From Sipunculus nudus (lineage: Eukaryota; Annelida; Sipuncula; Golfingiida; Sipunculidae), in NCBI GenBank assembly GCA_026874595.1, contig CM049317.1, forward strand, positions 51,171,618 through 51,235,617: a stretch of 64,000 nt of DNA, read 5' to 3'. The position numbers and the translations under genes were made by a program. The notes beneath the pieces are model-generated. The model had not been told where the DNA came from, did no database searches, and saw only the letters and a program-made list of their open reading frames with translations. Within the stretch, counting starts at the first letter, position 1; each line of letters begins with the position of its first letter. This document shows, in pieces, positions 23,111 through 36,950 of this stretch.

Positions 23111-24210
23111 AATAACTAAGTACCCCAGGACACATACCCCATATAACCTTCCTATAGCAAAGCAGTGGATAAAATGTTCCATCAAATGTGCACAGCCATA
23201 AAAAACTATTAAAATTGAGCGTGGTGTCAAAACGCGATAGGATAAACTTATAGAAATGAAAAGAAATGAAGGATAAGGTATAATAAGGATTTCTTGGATT
23301 ATATGCGTTAAATCAACTTGCTTCTGTAGTGAAAATTTAATAAAGGACTTTATTAATGTTTACAATAGATTTGACGCCTGTAAATATTAGTTTGAATTTG
23401 AAATAGATCTGTTTAACCCGTTTTGTTGTTTGCTATTATAATATTGAAACAACCAAGGTAACAATTTAAAAAAAAACGGAAGCATTCCCCAGCTTGTAGA
23501 TACAACAAGGCAGATGTCGGGGTGGGGTGGAGCAAATATCCGGGTTTATTATCCGATGGTAAGTATCCAATCCTTATTTGGGAACGGTAGTTGCTCTTGA
23601 GCCGTCCGGAACGTTTCAATTTAAAAACATTCTCAGTTTAACATCTAAAATCTTAAATTCTCTTTGTTAAATGATGTACTGACCGCATATTGGCCTAAAC
23701 CATGTCTAAAAGAGCAAAGGGACAGCAACGGGGCTTGGACAAATCGAGCGCTAAAAAGGCCCATTGGGTTTACCATGAAAAGTGATGCAGCATATAATAG
23801 CGAAAACTGCATTGTACACGGTACAAAAGGAGAGCGAAAGAGAAACATTGCGTTGCCCGTAAGCTTCGTGAACGCGCCACGTGACTCATTATAAAAGCTA
23901 TCTGCCGTTTCTCTCATCAATGAACACAAAAAAATAAGATTATTCATCAAAGATAAACACATGGAATTTCACAAAAACCTGCCCACTGTCAGGATTAGGT
24001 GTAAGCCTTTCTTTGTTGGTGTAATGCCGCTTTAATGGTACCAGATCTTTGATGGAACTAATTCATCAACCCATTGTACAGGGAAGTTTGACTTCGTAAA
24101 GCCGGTGATTTGTAACATGTACCGCGGTGCGACCTGTCGGCACTTTACACCTCGGTATGAAAAGCAAGTCCAGGAAGGTCGTGCTGCCATCGGGAAATGG
24201 TTTTCATATG
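23111..24210. other. Unannotated stretch
   Basis: A 105-codon minus-strand frame (23645-23962) overlaps a 76-codon plus frame; neither is recognised. CACGTGACTCATTATAAAAGC at 23878-23898 combines E-box-like, AP-1-like and TATA-like motifs but has no downstream gene to support it. Confidence 0.45.
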
Positions 24211-25720
24211 CGCATGCCGCTGCTGTGTTTTCTTTATAATCAAAGCTACAAAATGGGTCTTTAAGCAAACAAAAAATCTCCCAGCAAAGGTGCTTTTAGT
24301 TGTCATTTATAGTAATCCTGCACAGAAAGGTCTGTTTGAAATACCAATTGTTTGTTATGTCAGCCATTTTTGAATGCAATAGTATCCGTCATGCAAAACA
24401 AAAGAAACGACGTATTGACAAAACAGTTGCGAGTTTTACCGTCTATCGTGATAGTGTCTTATTAGTCTGTGATCAGCATATTTTATAAAGGCTCTTTAAT
24501 AACATCATATTTTACAGTTTTGAACCCTGCACCTTGTAAACTAATGAAAAAGAAGTAATATATCCCTTGTTTGAACTTCAAGAGTTTTACATGTGGATTG
24601 ATAAACGAGCAAGAAAGCTGTAAAAACATGTCTTTCAAAAGGCTATATGTTACCTTGATAATATCTGATTTACTGTTCCCTAGACCAGGTTTTGAAAAAA
24701 ATACCTACAATTAAATAGCCTTTGTCGAAATATCATTTTCATGTGGAGCACGCTTGATTTCGATATGAAGGATGTTTGTTATAAATTGACACTTTACAGA
24801 GCGTTTGTTAACTGCTAACCTCCGTTTGGCCAAAAAAAAAAATACAATCAGAGTAGTACCAGCTAGTTTAGAAAGACATTCAAATTAGTATTATGAAATT
24901 AACATCTTTACGTGTTTTTTTTTGCATTAAAATGGAGTATTGGGTATCAGTTTTTGTCATGCTGCTGCTGTGTTTTCTGCGACTTTGGTAAATTTTTCTT
25001 CATAATTAAAGCTACAAAATTGGTCCTTACGGAAGCACAACAACTCCGAGCAAAGGTGCTTTTAGTTGTCATTTATCGTAATCCAGCACAGAACCGTCTG
25101 TTTGAAATTGTAATTTATTCTATTTCAGCCACTTTTGTATGCAGTATTTCTTTCAGGCAAGACAAAAAAGAAACGACATTTTGACAAAACAGTTTCGAGT
25201 TTTAACATCTATCGTGATAGTGTTTCATTAGTCTGAGATTAGCATATTTTATAAAGGCTCTTGAATAACATCATATTTATAGTTTTGATCTCTGATCACG
25301 TTGTAAACTAAAGAAAAGAAGTACAATATCCCTTGTTTGAACTTCAAGAGTTTTACATGTGAATTTATATATGAGGAAACAAGCGGTGTGAGCATACCTT
25401 TTTAAGGTTATATGTTAACTTGTTGAAATCTGATTTCCTGTCTACTTGACCAGATTAGTTAAAATACCTGCATTTTAGTAGCCTTTGTCGAAATCTTATG
25501 ATCTAGTTGGCCATATGCTGGAGTTTGATATGAAAAAAGTTTATTTTTAATTGAAATTTGTGTTTATTAACTTCTATGCTCCTATTGTCCACATGTAATA
25601 CAAGAAAAGTAGTACGGGTAATTTTAGAAAGACATTCAGATAAGTATTATTAAATATTCATCTTGAATCGGGTGTTTTGCATAAATATGCAGTTTAGTGT
25701 ATCATTATTTTTTTCATCTC
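24211..25720 (+). repeat. Diverged ~750 bp tandem duplication
   Basis: Unit 1 (24211-24956) and unit 2 (24957-about 25720) are collinear. Shared blocks in order are CATGC(C/T)GCTGCTGTGTTTTCT, 'gcaaaggtgcttttagttgtcattta', 'tctatcgtgatagtgt', 'atatcccttgtttgaacttcaagagttttacatgtg', 'tagcctttgtcgaaat' and 'tttagaaagacattca'. Many substitutions and small indels separate them, so the duplication is old. Neither unit keeps a long frame. It may be two fragments of one dispersed repeat or a local duplication. Confidence 0.85.
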
Positions 25721-27361
25721 TTTGGCTCAAATACAAAGAGAAGAATCTTTTATATCGTAGCACAATGTTTTTTTTCAAAGCCGATTTTCTTGGGAGTAGA
25801 AGAAATATTCAGTTTGCATTGGTTTATCGGTAAGTAAGAGGCGCGTGATATATTTCATGTATTCTTCTGGTAATTGAAGGAACATTCTTTTATTATACGG
25901 CATAGGTGAAGCGGAGTCCTGGAGCATGATACTTAGGGCACATTGCTGATTCAAGGGATCGCTGTTCTCTTAAATCTGAGGAAATCGTACAGAGCCTTGA
26001 ATTTTAAACTTTACGGAGCAGTCAGCTTAAGTGCTTATATGGTAATGGTGACCTTATAAGCGAGGATTAACGGGGAATATAGAGGGGTGTCGGAGGGCGA
26101 GTGCCCCTTCTTTTTCGACCTAAAAATAAAATACGCTTAAAAGCAGCGCCGGGTGTTGCGTTTTTGTTTTTGTTTATAAACTCTCAAAACAAGCCTGCCA
26201 AATAAACATTAAAAAAGTCACTCTTTTGGAGAAATTACTGAAAATGACGCCATGTACTCTGCTCTTTTTCACTCTTTTTTTTTTAAACCACTTTTGTTAC
26301 CCTTTTTTTAGTAAAAAAAAAGTTGATATATACTATTTCTCTCCTACTGTAACAGTCCAGTTAGAACAAAAATGGGACACTTCGCAATTTTTTATGTGTT
26401 CGATGTCTAGCATGTGGCACAACGTGTGGAAAATGCAATTATCTTCATGCAGGGGATGTTGAATGTATATTCCGGATCGTTGTAGCGATACATACACAGA
26501 ATATATGTGAAAAAAAACAGCTTTATTCAGTCTGTGAAAAATCGAATCTTTTAGGAGCGCAGAGTTGATAATAATACCTCATCGACCAATGGGAGAGAAT
26601 GTTGCGGTTTTAATTAGTAATATGAAAGTTTCACCATATTGGTTTTTAACAAAACCTATTGTGAGCAAACAGTTATCAGGTATAACACCATAAAATGTTC
26701 TGAAATGTCGGATGAGAGTTTCATTATTATTATTATAAAAAATATTTTTTTGTAAAATACAGCTTAATGCCAGACGGATTCCTTTTGTTGTGCAGAGAAG
26801 TAACTATATACGATCGACCGTATGGATCGTTTTATTTCGAGAGTACCCATAGATGTATATCTTACAATTTCTCCATTGGAAATCGTCAGTTCTTATGTTC
26901 ATGTAAGTTTATAACCTAGCTGTCTTTTGTCTATCGAGTTTCGGGTCCCGACGGGAATCTCATTTTACAAATGAAAACACAGACTACAAAATGATCAGAG
27001 CAATTGACCTTCGCTGAAGCCTTTATCTATACATTAAATAAATCGAACATTACCAGTTTGTTAAGAATACTTGCTCGAGAGTGCCCCATAACAGAACCAA
27101 ATTCATGTGGTTACATATCAGCACAAAAAGTTGTTTATTAGAAAATGACAGTTGTATAAAGTAAGACATACTGCGCATAAATCTGGCTCCGCTTCCATTC
27201 TAAAAATTGAAAGGTCATACACAAAAACAAACTAATAAATGGCTGACAGAGAGGAGTACCTTCCAGTGAACAAAGGTGTCGATAGATATATCATAAACTA
27301 TAAAATCGTAACGACCTGTAGAATCTTTTCGTCACGTAGCGATTTGCGCTCTTTTGGAAAT

Positions 27362-27364
<3 letters not shown>
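25721..27364. other. Unannotated stretch
   Basis: AT-rich; nothing recognised. Confidence 0.5.
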
Positions 27365-27411
<47 letters not shown>

Positions 27412-27481
27412 TGAGAGTGAGAGAGACAGACAGAGAGAGAAAGCAAAAAAAAAAAAGAGAGAGAGAGAGAAAGAGAGAAAA
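27365..27481. repeat. (GA)n microsatellite and purine-rich tail
   Basis: Pure GA to about 27406, then imperfect GA/AAAG sequence. The 100-codon frame across it encodes an Arg-Glu repeat and is an artefact. Confidence 0.95.
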
Positions 27482-29226
27482 CAATCTACCGATATTTCTA
27501 TGAAGGCGCACCTAACAGATCTGTCCCTCTATGCATATTAACAGATATGTATATCCATATAAATAGATACTTATTTATCTACATTGCCCATGTGAGTTCA
27601 CTTTTATATGACTATAAAGCTTTTTGTTGAAAATATAACAAGACTGACAGAGTGATGGGAAGTATAAAACCAGATTTGAATGGGAGATTGGGAGTCCTAC
27701 AGAACTTCACAGACGATAACCCAATAAAACCTACAGAAAATACAATTGTCCAGACGGTGGTATTGAGTTATCATGGTTGAAATGATACCACAAAGAAAAT
27801 ATCGTGTCTGGTGCATTGTTATCACTGGCAAATTGTTTCTGACATGGTATTGCAGATGTATCCCTGTTGATTATGTCCACTGGTTTTATTTGTCTCCTAA
27901 AAATGCTTCAATCCTCAACAGTGTGCGGCAAGAGCCGAGCTGCTTTCAACCTGTGCTGCTGTAGAGCCAATTCGACTGCCATACTTCAGCAAGTTTTACT
28001 TCCCTCAGCATTGGGTCATATATACACAATTTAACATAGGCCCAGGAAGGTATAAACATCTAGTAAAATACCAAGATTGACATGAATCCAAGGTTTGAAT
28101 TGTATTTTAATGTTTGAACTCCTTAAATATTAGAAACTACCAAGTCCATTCCATGCTGGTTCAAGATTTTCACCGCTGAGCCAAATATTCCCTCGCTGCC
28201 AGGGCCGTGCGAGTCAGTTCATGGTGTCAATTGCTGATATCGAGGATGTGAAGTCCACCTGGTTCAAGGGCCATAAATCCTGCGGCAGCTAGGTGTTATA
28301 CGTGGATGGAAGACATCACAATGTTATGACAAAAAGCAGATGATCTTCAACAAAATCTTCAAGAGGTTTTTTTTTACCAAGCAAACTGCCTTTGTGACTA
28401 AATATTATCTAATTGTGTTGTTTTATGATTAACCGATTATCAATATAAAACGTCACATGTATCCACTTTTCTTTCTTCCTAACAATCTGGACAATCTGGA
28501 CAAAATTAATCAACTTTGGTTAACTAATTTCTCTTTCATGTTCAGTAACAGAAGAAAACATCTATTATTCCTTATGGACCAATAAATTGTATTTTTTTGT
28601 ATTCCCAGTTGGTGTGTTTTGGTCCAACTAGCGTTTGTTTTATATAATCAGCCAATTAATTGCAATGACATGAAGACTCGCATGCCAGCTGTCACTCGGA
28701 AAAGTTTGTTTTCTCCTGTCACTGAACATGAAAAAGAAATTGGTTTACCAAGTTGGATATATATAAATCCCGAGCAAGAAGAAAGAAAATATTACAGTGA
28801 CCACCGATGACAATTTTCGTGCAACTATAATATCATCACGCTTATAGGAGCACTTAGGGGAAGCCTATCTATATGTGTGTGTGTATGTGTGTATACCAAT
28901 TTGTATGAGGGATCCGAGTCACTATATGTATACATATATATATATATATACATTTATATATGTGTGTGTGGGGGGGGGGGTCTATCAGTTGGTCTGAAGG
29001 TTCCAAGTCACATCTGCCGGTTATGCCTCACCAGCTCTTAAGGTGACTTAATGACAGAGTGCTGTGGTACAGGTATTAACGTTTATTTGTCGTACGCTTG
29101 GTTTTCTCTATGACGACAGTCGGATACTATTTCTGAGCATTTGCTGAAAATATTCTTTTGTTTAATATTAAATTTGACCAGTTTCTTGCAACTTGATTTC
29201 TAATTACTTGTTTAAAACATTGAGCA

Positions 29227-29229
<3 letters not shown>
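27482..29229. other. Unannotated stretch
   Basis: No gene. A compound GT/AT microsatellite with a G-run lies at 28873-28980. Confidence 0.5.
28925..28981. repeat. Compound (AT)n-(TG)n-(G)n tract
   Basis: TATACATATATATATA, then TGTGTGTG, then about eleven G. Confidence 0.9.

Positions 29230-29293
<64 letters not shown>
29230..29293. repeat. (AT)n microsatellite, 64 bp
   Basis: Uninterrupted AT dinucleotides. Confidence 0.98.
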
Positions 29294-29295
<2 letters not shown>

Positions 29296-30227
29296 CGATT
29301 TCCACCGGGATAATCTTTGCTGTGTTCGTATACACAACTGTAACAGTTATAAAACCATACCAGGACACTTCTTGTACTGAAACATCGCCTAATATCGATC
29401 AACAGCTTCATTGTTATAAAACAACCGTAACAATTTAACAGAATTCATTGAATTAAGTTATTTAAGGTGATCCAGATAACCTCCGAAATATAACAGATTG
29501 TCCCTCGGGTGTGTGATAACTCCTCAACGAAATGTCAACAAAATCTGTTTAGAACATTGTGTTTAAAAGTACTGCCTTACAAAATAAGGGTATAAAGTAT
29601 TATACACCACGCCACCTAGGGGAAGTAAAATTAGAGTATACTCCGCGATCGACCGCTTACCGTCTCCAAAAAATATTATTCACTTTATTCAGATGACTAC
29701 CAGGATTCTCATCAAATTTTCGCGTACGGTACGTAGTTGCATGAATTTAACTTATTAAGGCCTAGGCCTTAAGGTTCTGACGTCCATCAACTCAATTGCG
29801 GCATTCCAGGTCAGCTCAGCCATAACAGCGGCGACTCACATTAGATAACACCTGTGACTCCGATCAAATTACACTTTAGATCGACTCTATAAATCTAAGT
29901 GACTGGCGACAGAGATAGATAACCCTTACTCACAATAGTAAACCTCTTAGGCTAAATGTCATGTTCACCGATTTACTGGTTTGTTCAGGTGATACCCGAA
30001 TTCTCCGCCAAATTCTATACAAAATGTGTATAACATTTTGAGGAATTTAAAAAAATAAACAAAACAAATTAACATAAAAAACAAACAAAACAGATTAACA
30101 ACCAAGGGTAAACATAATAAATAATATTTACTTCAACTACACATTCTGAGTAATTTTCACAATGTTGATACTCAACGACATATTTGGTGAACGATTGCAA
30201 TTAATAGAAAATGAACTGCGCGGCCAC
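29294..30227. other. Unannotated stretch
   Basis: Contains a perfect 18 bp palindrome, TTAAGGCCTAGGCCTTAA, at 29755-29772. Nothing else is recognised. Confidence 0.5.
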
Positions 30228-30450
30228 ACAAAGATTCTGGGGCTCAGGGGTAGAGCACAAGACTCAGAGCCGGGAGATCGTGAGCGCTCTGCAGGCTTAT
30301 AATGGAAGACTGTGCCCAACAGTCGTGTTTCACTCACATACGAATGCTCCTTTCGGGAGTTCCGCGGTGTTATGACCCAGCAATGGGAATGACACACCCC
30401 CAGGACAATCAGGTGTAATACACCGAGCCTGGTTGACGCCAGATTTATTG
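30228..30450 (+). mobile_element. tRNA-derived SINE, copy 1, box B deleted
   Basis: The tRNA-like head is intact at box A (GGGGCTCAGGGGTAGAGCAC, about 30238-30257) and reads on to GATCGTGAG, then jumps directly to CGCTCTGCAGGCTTATAATGG. In the copy at 9944-10176 a second GTGAG lies just before CGCTCTGCAGG, with box B between the two. This copy therefore fits a deletion between short GTGAG direct repeats that removed box B. The body (TCGTGTTTCACTCACA, CAGCAATGGGAA, GAGCCTGGTTGACGC) matches the other copies. Confidence 0.75.
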
Positions 30451-32019
30451 CGTGCAAGCGCCTGCCAGGTAGTCCGAAACCGGAATGTAATTCTGCAGAT
30501 TTACATAATACTTACTCGAGCAAGCATTTAAAAAAAGCGAGGCGGTTACCTCAACAAAAAAATTAAATAAAGTTATGGTGTGTACGTGGCTACAACCGCG
30601 TTGTTCATTGTAATAAAACTGTTGGCTATGACTGTTTACTGAAACTGTAATTCAATGTGATACGTTATTTTTATTGTGTCACTAACGCACATGAATGGAT
30701 ACAAAAACAAATAATTACATGAGCCTTTAGGTACCAGTCATTTATAACAATCGGCATAATACCAGTGAACAGATTGGAATGGGTTTTGTTAAAAACTCTA
30801 ATCGGTTCCTCAATTGGGTTTATAATATTTCTCGGGGTCCTTTTTAGAGAGGTACAAACAGAGCAGTTACATTTCGCTCCTTTAAGTGCAGCTTTATAGC
30901 GTTGTAAAATGAATGTGTAATATACAAATGGTGTAATAGGATATTGGCGGATATTGTGTAGCAGGATATTGTCGGATATTCCCAGACTGAGTTGGCGCAT
31001 TAAATCAGTCCCACGGGATAATTTGTCCGTAAAGAAATTCGTTAAAAGCTATGGTACAAACCTGAGTTTAAACGGGTAGGGTTGCGACAGTAAATATTAA
31101 TGAGTCACACAAATTGACCACATATACATATATCTCTTTTGAAACTTTTAGCTTTAAGTATATTGATATTTTGTTTATTTAAAGTCATTATACTTGAATC
31201 ACGCTTGGTGTTTTGTCGATCAGGCTTGTAATATAAGTGTTACTTTTATCCCATATTGATAACGACTAGGGAAAAATGATACTAAAAGCACATGAAATAA
31301 CGAACGGGACGCCTCTCTGCAATTAACCAGTACTGTTAGATGATAGAGGGAGCAGAAAATTCCATAAGATGTAACCATCGCAATAGTATCACGCCAAATT
31401 GATTTTTTTTTCACAAACCTTTTCAGTGATATCATTAACGATATTATGTTACCAATTTCCCATACAATGCAGACCGAGTTACCAATTGAGATTTAAGTTT
31501 CCTGATTAGAATTAAATTGATTAGGATATCTGGTGAGCTCCTATGGGAATATAAAGGTGTTGTTCGTACATATAAAAATATCATATTACATTTCTTCTAA
31601 ATACCCTTACATGAAATCGACAGTATGTGTTTACGCACACCTCGTTTGTTATATTTTTTTAAAGGCAACATTGAATCTCATACAAAACTTTATACTCACG
31701 GGGACTGACGTGAAGAACTAATCAAATAAATAATTATAGAGAGTTTCTTTTGAAACATACATCTATTATGCCACTGTGGTTATTTTCATCTATTAAATTT
31801 ATTGCCTTGGGCAAGAACAAATCTTATTATAAGTGATTATTTTCCTCACGTTACCAAAGGAACTTGTTAAGACGCATTCAACATCAAAATATCTCAATAA
31901 TCCACGGACCCCTAGGGGAAATCGATTTCAGACTTAATTTAGTACCAGATAAGACCCGTACTGTTCCCATTTCCAAGCCGTTGAAAATTCCTTTAATTAT
32001 ATTTTTCAAAAGAATAATA
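30451..32019. other. Unannotated stretch
   Basis: Four GGATATTG-like octamers lie at 30938-30982. A 109-codon minus frame (30671-31000) is unrecognised. Confidence 0.5.
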
Positions 32020-32470
32020 ACTTCTAATTATTCTTGATTATGCGTGGAAGAAACAGTTAATGACAGTATAAAACGGTTCTAATTAAGAAAAAAAAAGGAA
32101 CTCGCTCCAAAATTATTATTATCATATTAATTAATCATCCGATAGAAAAGACATTAATGACATGTTATTACATCAAGCTACCAAGTAAGGTGTCGAAATG
32201 AACGGATTCTTAAACACGTAATAGAATTGATAATGTTTATTTAAGTTGATTTTCTGAATGATCTTTTCAAGGGCAAAGACCAAATAACTTAGTTTAAGAT
32301 CAATATTGACTAGACTTTAGACTAGGCTTTAATTGATATCTTGTAAATTTCGAGTGAATGAACTGACGGAAATGAATTTTACACACGGTCCGCTGTCACA
32401 ATGATGAACTTAATAGCATCGATCTTAAGCCATTAAGTCATTAGTGAGTGACAACATTAGAGATGCGACG
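32020..32470. promoter_or_regulatory. TAAT/TTAATGA-rich block, possible enhancer
   Basis: Homeodomain-like cores (TAATTA, TTAATTAATCATC, CATTAATGACATG, TTAATTGATATC, CATTAAGTCATTAG) are dense. The block has no microsatellite and no repeat partner in the window. Composition could explain this; the call is speculative. Confidence 0.15.
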
Positions 32471-35400
32471 TTTTACAAAAAAATGTTAACACCAACTTGA
32501 TTCTTTCAAAGGCATGCGAATCCATGTAAAGTGATTACAGGAGGAAACGAATCTATCGCTTTTATATTAGTGCGACACAAGGAGACTGAAATCGACATGC
32601 TAACGAATGCAAGCCCCAGCGCCGTGGGGGCCTCTTTTGTTGGATGGTCCCAAAAGCGTATTTGCCTTCAATTATTCGCTCCATATTCCAGGTTCCCTCG
32701 TGCATACACAGACACACACACAATATATGTGACTCTTCATTCGTGAATATTATTTTATGACGTTCCTTCCTGAATCCGGATCATTTCCCAGGTTTACACC
32801 AAAGTCTAATGTCCTGTAATTTCGCGAGTTTCCGTTTATGTTCGTGTGAGTCATGCTGTGAAGAAAAACAAACAAACAAACACATCTTTGTACTTAAATC
32901 ATTTAACGTGCATGATTCAACAGATCTGAATTAGTTAACTATGGATTTATATGTTCATTAATAAAAAAAGTTTCATGACTTTGGAAAATTTGAAACAATT
33001 ATCCACATTTATTCCTCGGAAGTTACTCTCTTTTTATCTTGGATTTACTTCCTCTGATTCTAGCCTCAGTATGAAATGAAAACCTGACGGTTGTTACATT
33101 TGTAAAACCGTTTGACGCACAGAAGAATCCACAAGTAACCGACAGTTTTTAAAGAGTTGAAACTATTGTTTGAATAAAAAAACATTCAAGCATTTTGTTT
33201 AAATATAAAGGAAAAAATATCCCTACATTATGACAGACTACAGAATAAAAATATTCAGACGGTTGGCGTAGCCCATACAAATAAAGTAGCGGCATCAGTA
33301 ATTTACTGCGCCCAGACGCTACCCAATATAACTTAAAAGATTGAAAACTAAAAGAAAACTCCCCCAGATGGTATATTTTTTTTTTTTTACTGGGCAAATC
33401 CATTTTGTACCAGTTTTATGGTTTGCGAAACGTATGTGAATTCATTTTTTTCAGTAATATCACTAGAAAACATACCTTTTATTACACCGTAAGAAAACGT
33501 GTGATCAATTTAGTTCGCTGCTATATTTTGTTATCAAAGCAAACTCCCAAATGAATATGTACCATGGCATTCGCTTTCACATCCCTCTGTTTTCAATTGT
33601 TCCAAGATTATCCTTAACCAAAAACCGAAAGCCATTTGCACTTCTAGGAATACGAGTTAAAAATATGAAAAATGAATATCCCGTTCAATAGAACGTGCGT
33701 TTTAGTGACCTGGTAGCTTCCCTGTACTAGCTCATCACGATAAACATAGAAAGGAAACATTAATCTACTGTACCGAGTTTTGCATTACTAATATAGTCGA
33801 CGGTTTTCAAATAATCCTCCTTTAAAAATAAACTATATGAAAAGAGAAAGTTCTTTTACTTGGAATCCTTTGAAAACATGAACCCTTCAGGAGCGGTTAG
33901 ATTCTTGGTGGATCTGCTTAAAGGTTACGGGTAACTCTCAGAAATTCTGCGTATTTTTATTAACCTATCAATCTTTCTGGGTTAACTACAAAATAGTTGA
34001 AGTAAACCATATGAGAATTTCCTAACGTTTTTGAAAAAAAAACAAATCGCACAGTTTAATTATGACCGCTTTCTCTTATACGTCAATGCTAAAATATAAA
34101 AATTGCACAAATATAATTATGCTTTAAACTTTATATTAATATAAATGTAATCGATTATTCCTTGAGGTTGAGGACTAAAATCATAGATTTTACAAAGGTA
34201 AGCCATTTCGCGGCGTTGATCATATATTATCTCTATGTTCCATCTGCAAAATCTCAGACGACTTTCTTTTTTTTATTGGGCAGGCAAACCCCACAGAGAA
34301 TAAATCCTCATTTCTTTTTTTAAAAATGCGTATGGAGCATACGCAGAGAAAAATGAAGAATGCAGATTTTATGAGAATTAAATAAAATACTCAGATAAGT
34401 TTTCAAAAGAGCTTCAGCATGTGATGTTTTCTAACTACACGCAATTTAAAAAGAAATCTGGGCTCAGAAGTCCAATAACTATCACGAGTGATGCTTCCCA
34501 AAATATAAATGAAATGCCGCATGTAAACCAACAAAAAGCAGACGCTAAGTATTTCAGTCTGGAAGCGTAAGTATTAACATTCGGTGGAAAACAAATTATG
34601 CCCATAATTAAACTACATCCCGCACTTTACCGTCGTAAATTTCCAGATGGTAAACACATTAGGGACAGCTAGCATTTAGCCATAATGAATACAGGGTTAC
34701 CTGGCTTTCCGTATTGTCCTTAGGGAAATAAATCAATGCTCCGCCTTCCCATCGTCATGGCTTTGGTCACATGATTGATTGCTCTGTGATGCTTTTTTTG
34801 TACGTACGTATGGCATCAAAGGTGAGAAAATGAGGTCCTCTTCAACTGCTTGACAAATGGAGCGTCAAGTTGGGACCGAAGGGGGACAAACCTCCAGAAT
34901 GAACATGGAAAAAACACCAAAGGGCAGATTTGTCTTGTCGATTGCACGATACTACGTTTGCTGTATTTCATTAAAGAAAACACGGCCTGGAAAAAACAGT
35001 GTTGTTGTATTAAAGTAAACGTTTGGGTACGCGAAAAAGATTTGTAGCTACATTATTTCATATGGCCGGAACAAAACTTCACTTTCCATTCATGCTGTCA
35101 TAATGGACGACGCAATTTAACATAATGTAGTTTTTTTTGATGACTTAGCAATTAACCTGCTTGAAATATGTTTTTTTCAGTTTTGTCATTTATAACTTTA
35201 GAACATTTAAATAGTGTTTTGGGCTCTTGAGGAAGTTAGTGAATTCAGTGCGTTTAATCAATTAGTAACCAAATTTAATGATGTTGAGGTTAATGATTTG
35301 ATAATTGTTCCTTTTAGTCTTATATCGGATAACGTGGGGGTAAAAAAGTTAGATTTATAATTAAAGAATCTGCTTAGGAACCCAGTCAAAGATGTTAACA

Positions 35401-36649
35401 AACACCATAGGGATATTTCGTCCTCAAAGTCAGGATAAAACAGAGATTAAGAAAAGCCTATTTAAAGTCTTAATGAGAGTTAAGTCACAATGACCTCGCC
35501 TTTTTTGCAAAAAGGCCAATAACTACGGAACCCATTATCGCCTGATGGTTCCGACGCCGATAATTTTGAGGCGTATTCTGGGTTTTATTCTTATGGAGTT
35601 GCCAGGTATTACGAGTGAGGCAACCCAAATAACACCGTGGATAAATTAGTAATTTTGCAGTCAACTCTTTTACTAGAACGATGTTTAAGTTTTCACGGGG
35701 GTTGTTGAGGTCAAGGATTAATCAAATTTCCTGAAGTAGCTTTCTTGAAATTTGTGCCATCCCCATAGATCAGTTTTGTAACTACGAACTTTTCTGTTTA
35801 CTATTTGTTACATTTAAACTTGAAGAAGAAAACATAGTTGGGTATAACATACGAAACTGTCACGAAACGCGTGAGGTCTAAGAAATAATCCCTTCCCAAA
35901 CCTCTTTTGGCCTCAGATGCTCAACTGGCCAAATAATGTACGGCTGTGGTATGTCTCTGCGTCGGACGCAAGTAATCTGCAGCTCCTCGAAATTAGCTAA
36001 GTCATGGATCATACAAACGCATTTGAAAACGACGAAATGGCTGTCGAAAATGACGACTTGTCATACTGAAGCCACTTATCCTGTTGCCAACCAGGTTATG
36101 TTAAGAACTTTCAGGTTAAACTGTCATGCATGCCCAATATTTCAGATACAAGGTTAACTAGAGGATATGAACTAAATAAGATGAAAAAAAAAAACGCACA
36201 TAAAGGGTACAGCTGGTGTTTTATGCAGATGGAAAATTTTAATATGGTCATATATTTGTAAATAGAGATGTCTGTAGGGGTAATTCCGTACTCCCGAAAC
36301 CAAACATGTTAAATCTCAAGAGATTTTTACTGGAGCTGAATCTCTCCCGTCTCTCGGGAGAATTTTGAAACGTTCACTCCATAAAAAGTGAATTCTTATA
36401 AAGTTTTAAACCTGTTAAAGCAATTTGTTTCCCCAAAGGTTACTTATGTAAACATGTAGCTCAAGAAACAAATGTATCCGCCTGCAGTTGCTCCTTTAAG
36501 GCAAGGATTCCTTAAAAGCTCGGTTATTAAAGGGCCCATTCGACTATAAAGCATGTTAAGTAAACACAAAAAAATAGGTTACTCCATTTAAAATAATTTG
36601 TACCTGCCAAAATATTGCCTTTAAACCGTTTGCTTACTCCTGTAAACAA
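32471..36649. other. Unannotated stretch
   Basis: No gene, RNA or repeat is supported; frames do not exceed 84 codons. A small CTCCCG...CGGGAG hairpin lies at about 36345-36361. Confidence 0.5.
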
Positions 36650-36950
36650 TTGTTTAAAACAGTGAACCGGGCACGATCGCAGGTGTCAACGTAAACACGA
36701 TGCGTTGGGCCGTGTGTTGCCCGGAGCCACAACACATGCCAATCACAAGATGCCCTGACTGTCTTGGCTAGAACTGTAATACATGTTCCCGCTGGCTATC
36801 ACACCGCCTGTTGCCCCTCTTAATTGGATCTCCGGTCACGCGGCCTTATTATGGTAAACAGACGGTGTTTACCAACACGCAGTGCTATATCAATGTGATA
36901 AACAGTCGTTTGACAGGAAATGAGACTGTGTGCTGGAATGGTTTTGCTGG
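36650..36950. other. Non-repetitive, GC-richer block
   Basis: A 300 bp segment with more GC and CpG than the surrounding 4 kb. It lacks repeats or long frames and has no partner in the window. It is a candidate noncoding conserved element on composition alone. Confidence 0.2.

Noticed and set aside
23645-23962. 105-codon minus-strand gene
   Set aside because: An overlapping 76-codon plus frame and absence of domains suggest chance openness.
27239-27541. 100-codon frame with a charged repeat
   Set aside because: The Arg-Glu repeat is a translation of the (GA)n microsatellite.
30938-30982. GGATATTG short tandem repeat as a regulatory array
   Set aside because: Only four loose units; weak by chance standards in AT-rich DNA.
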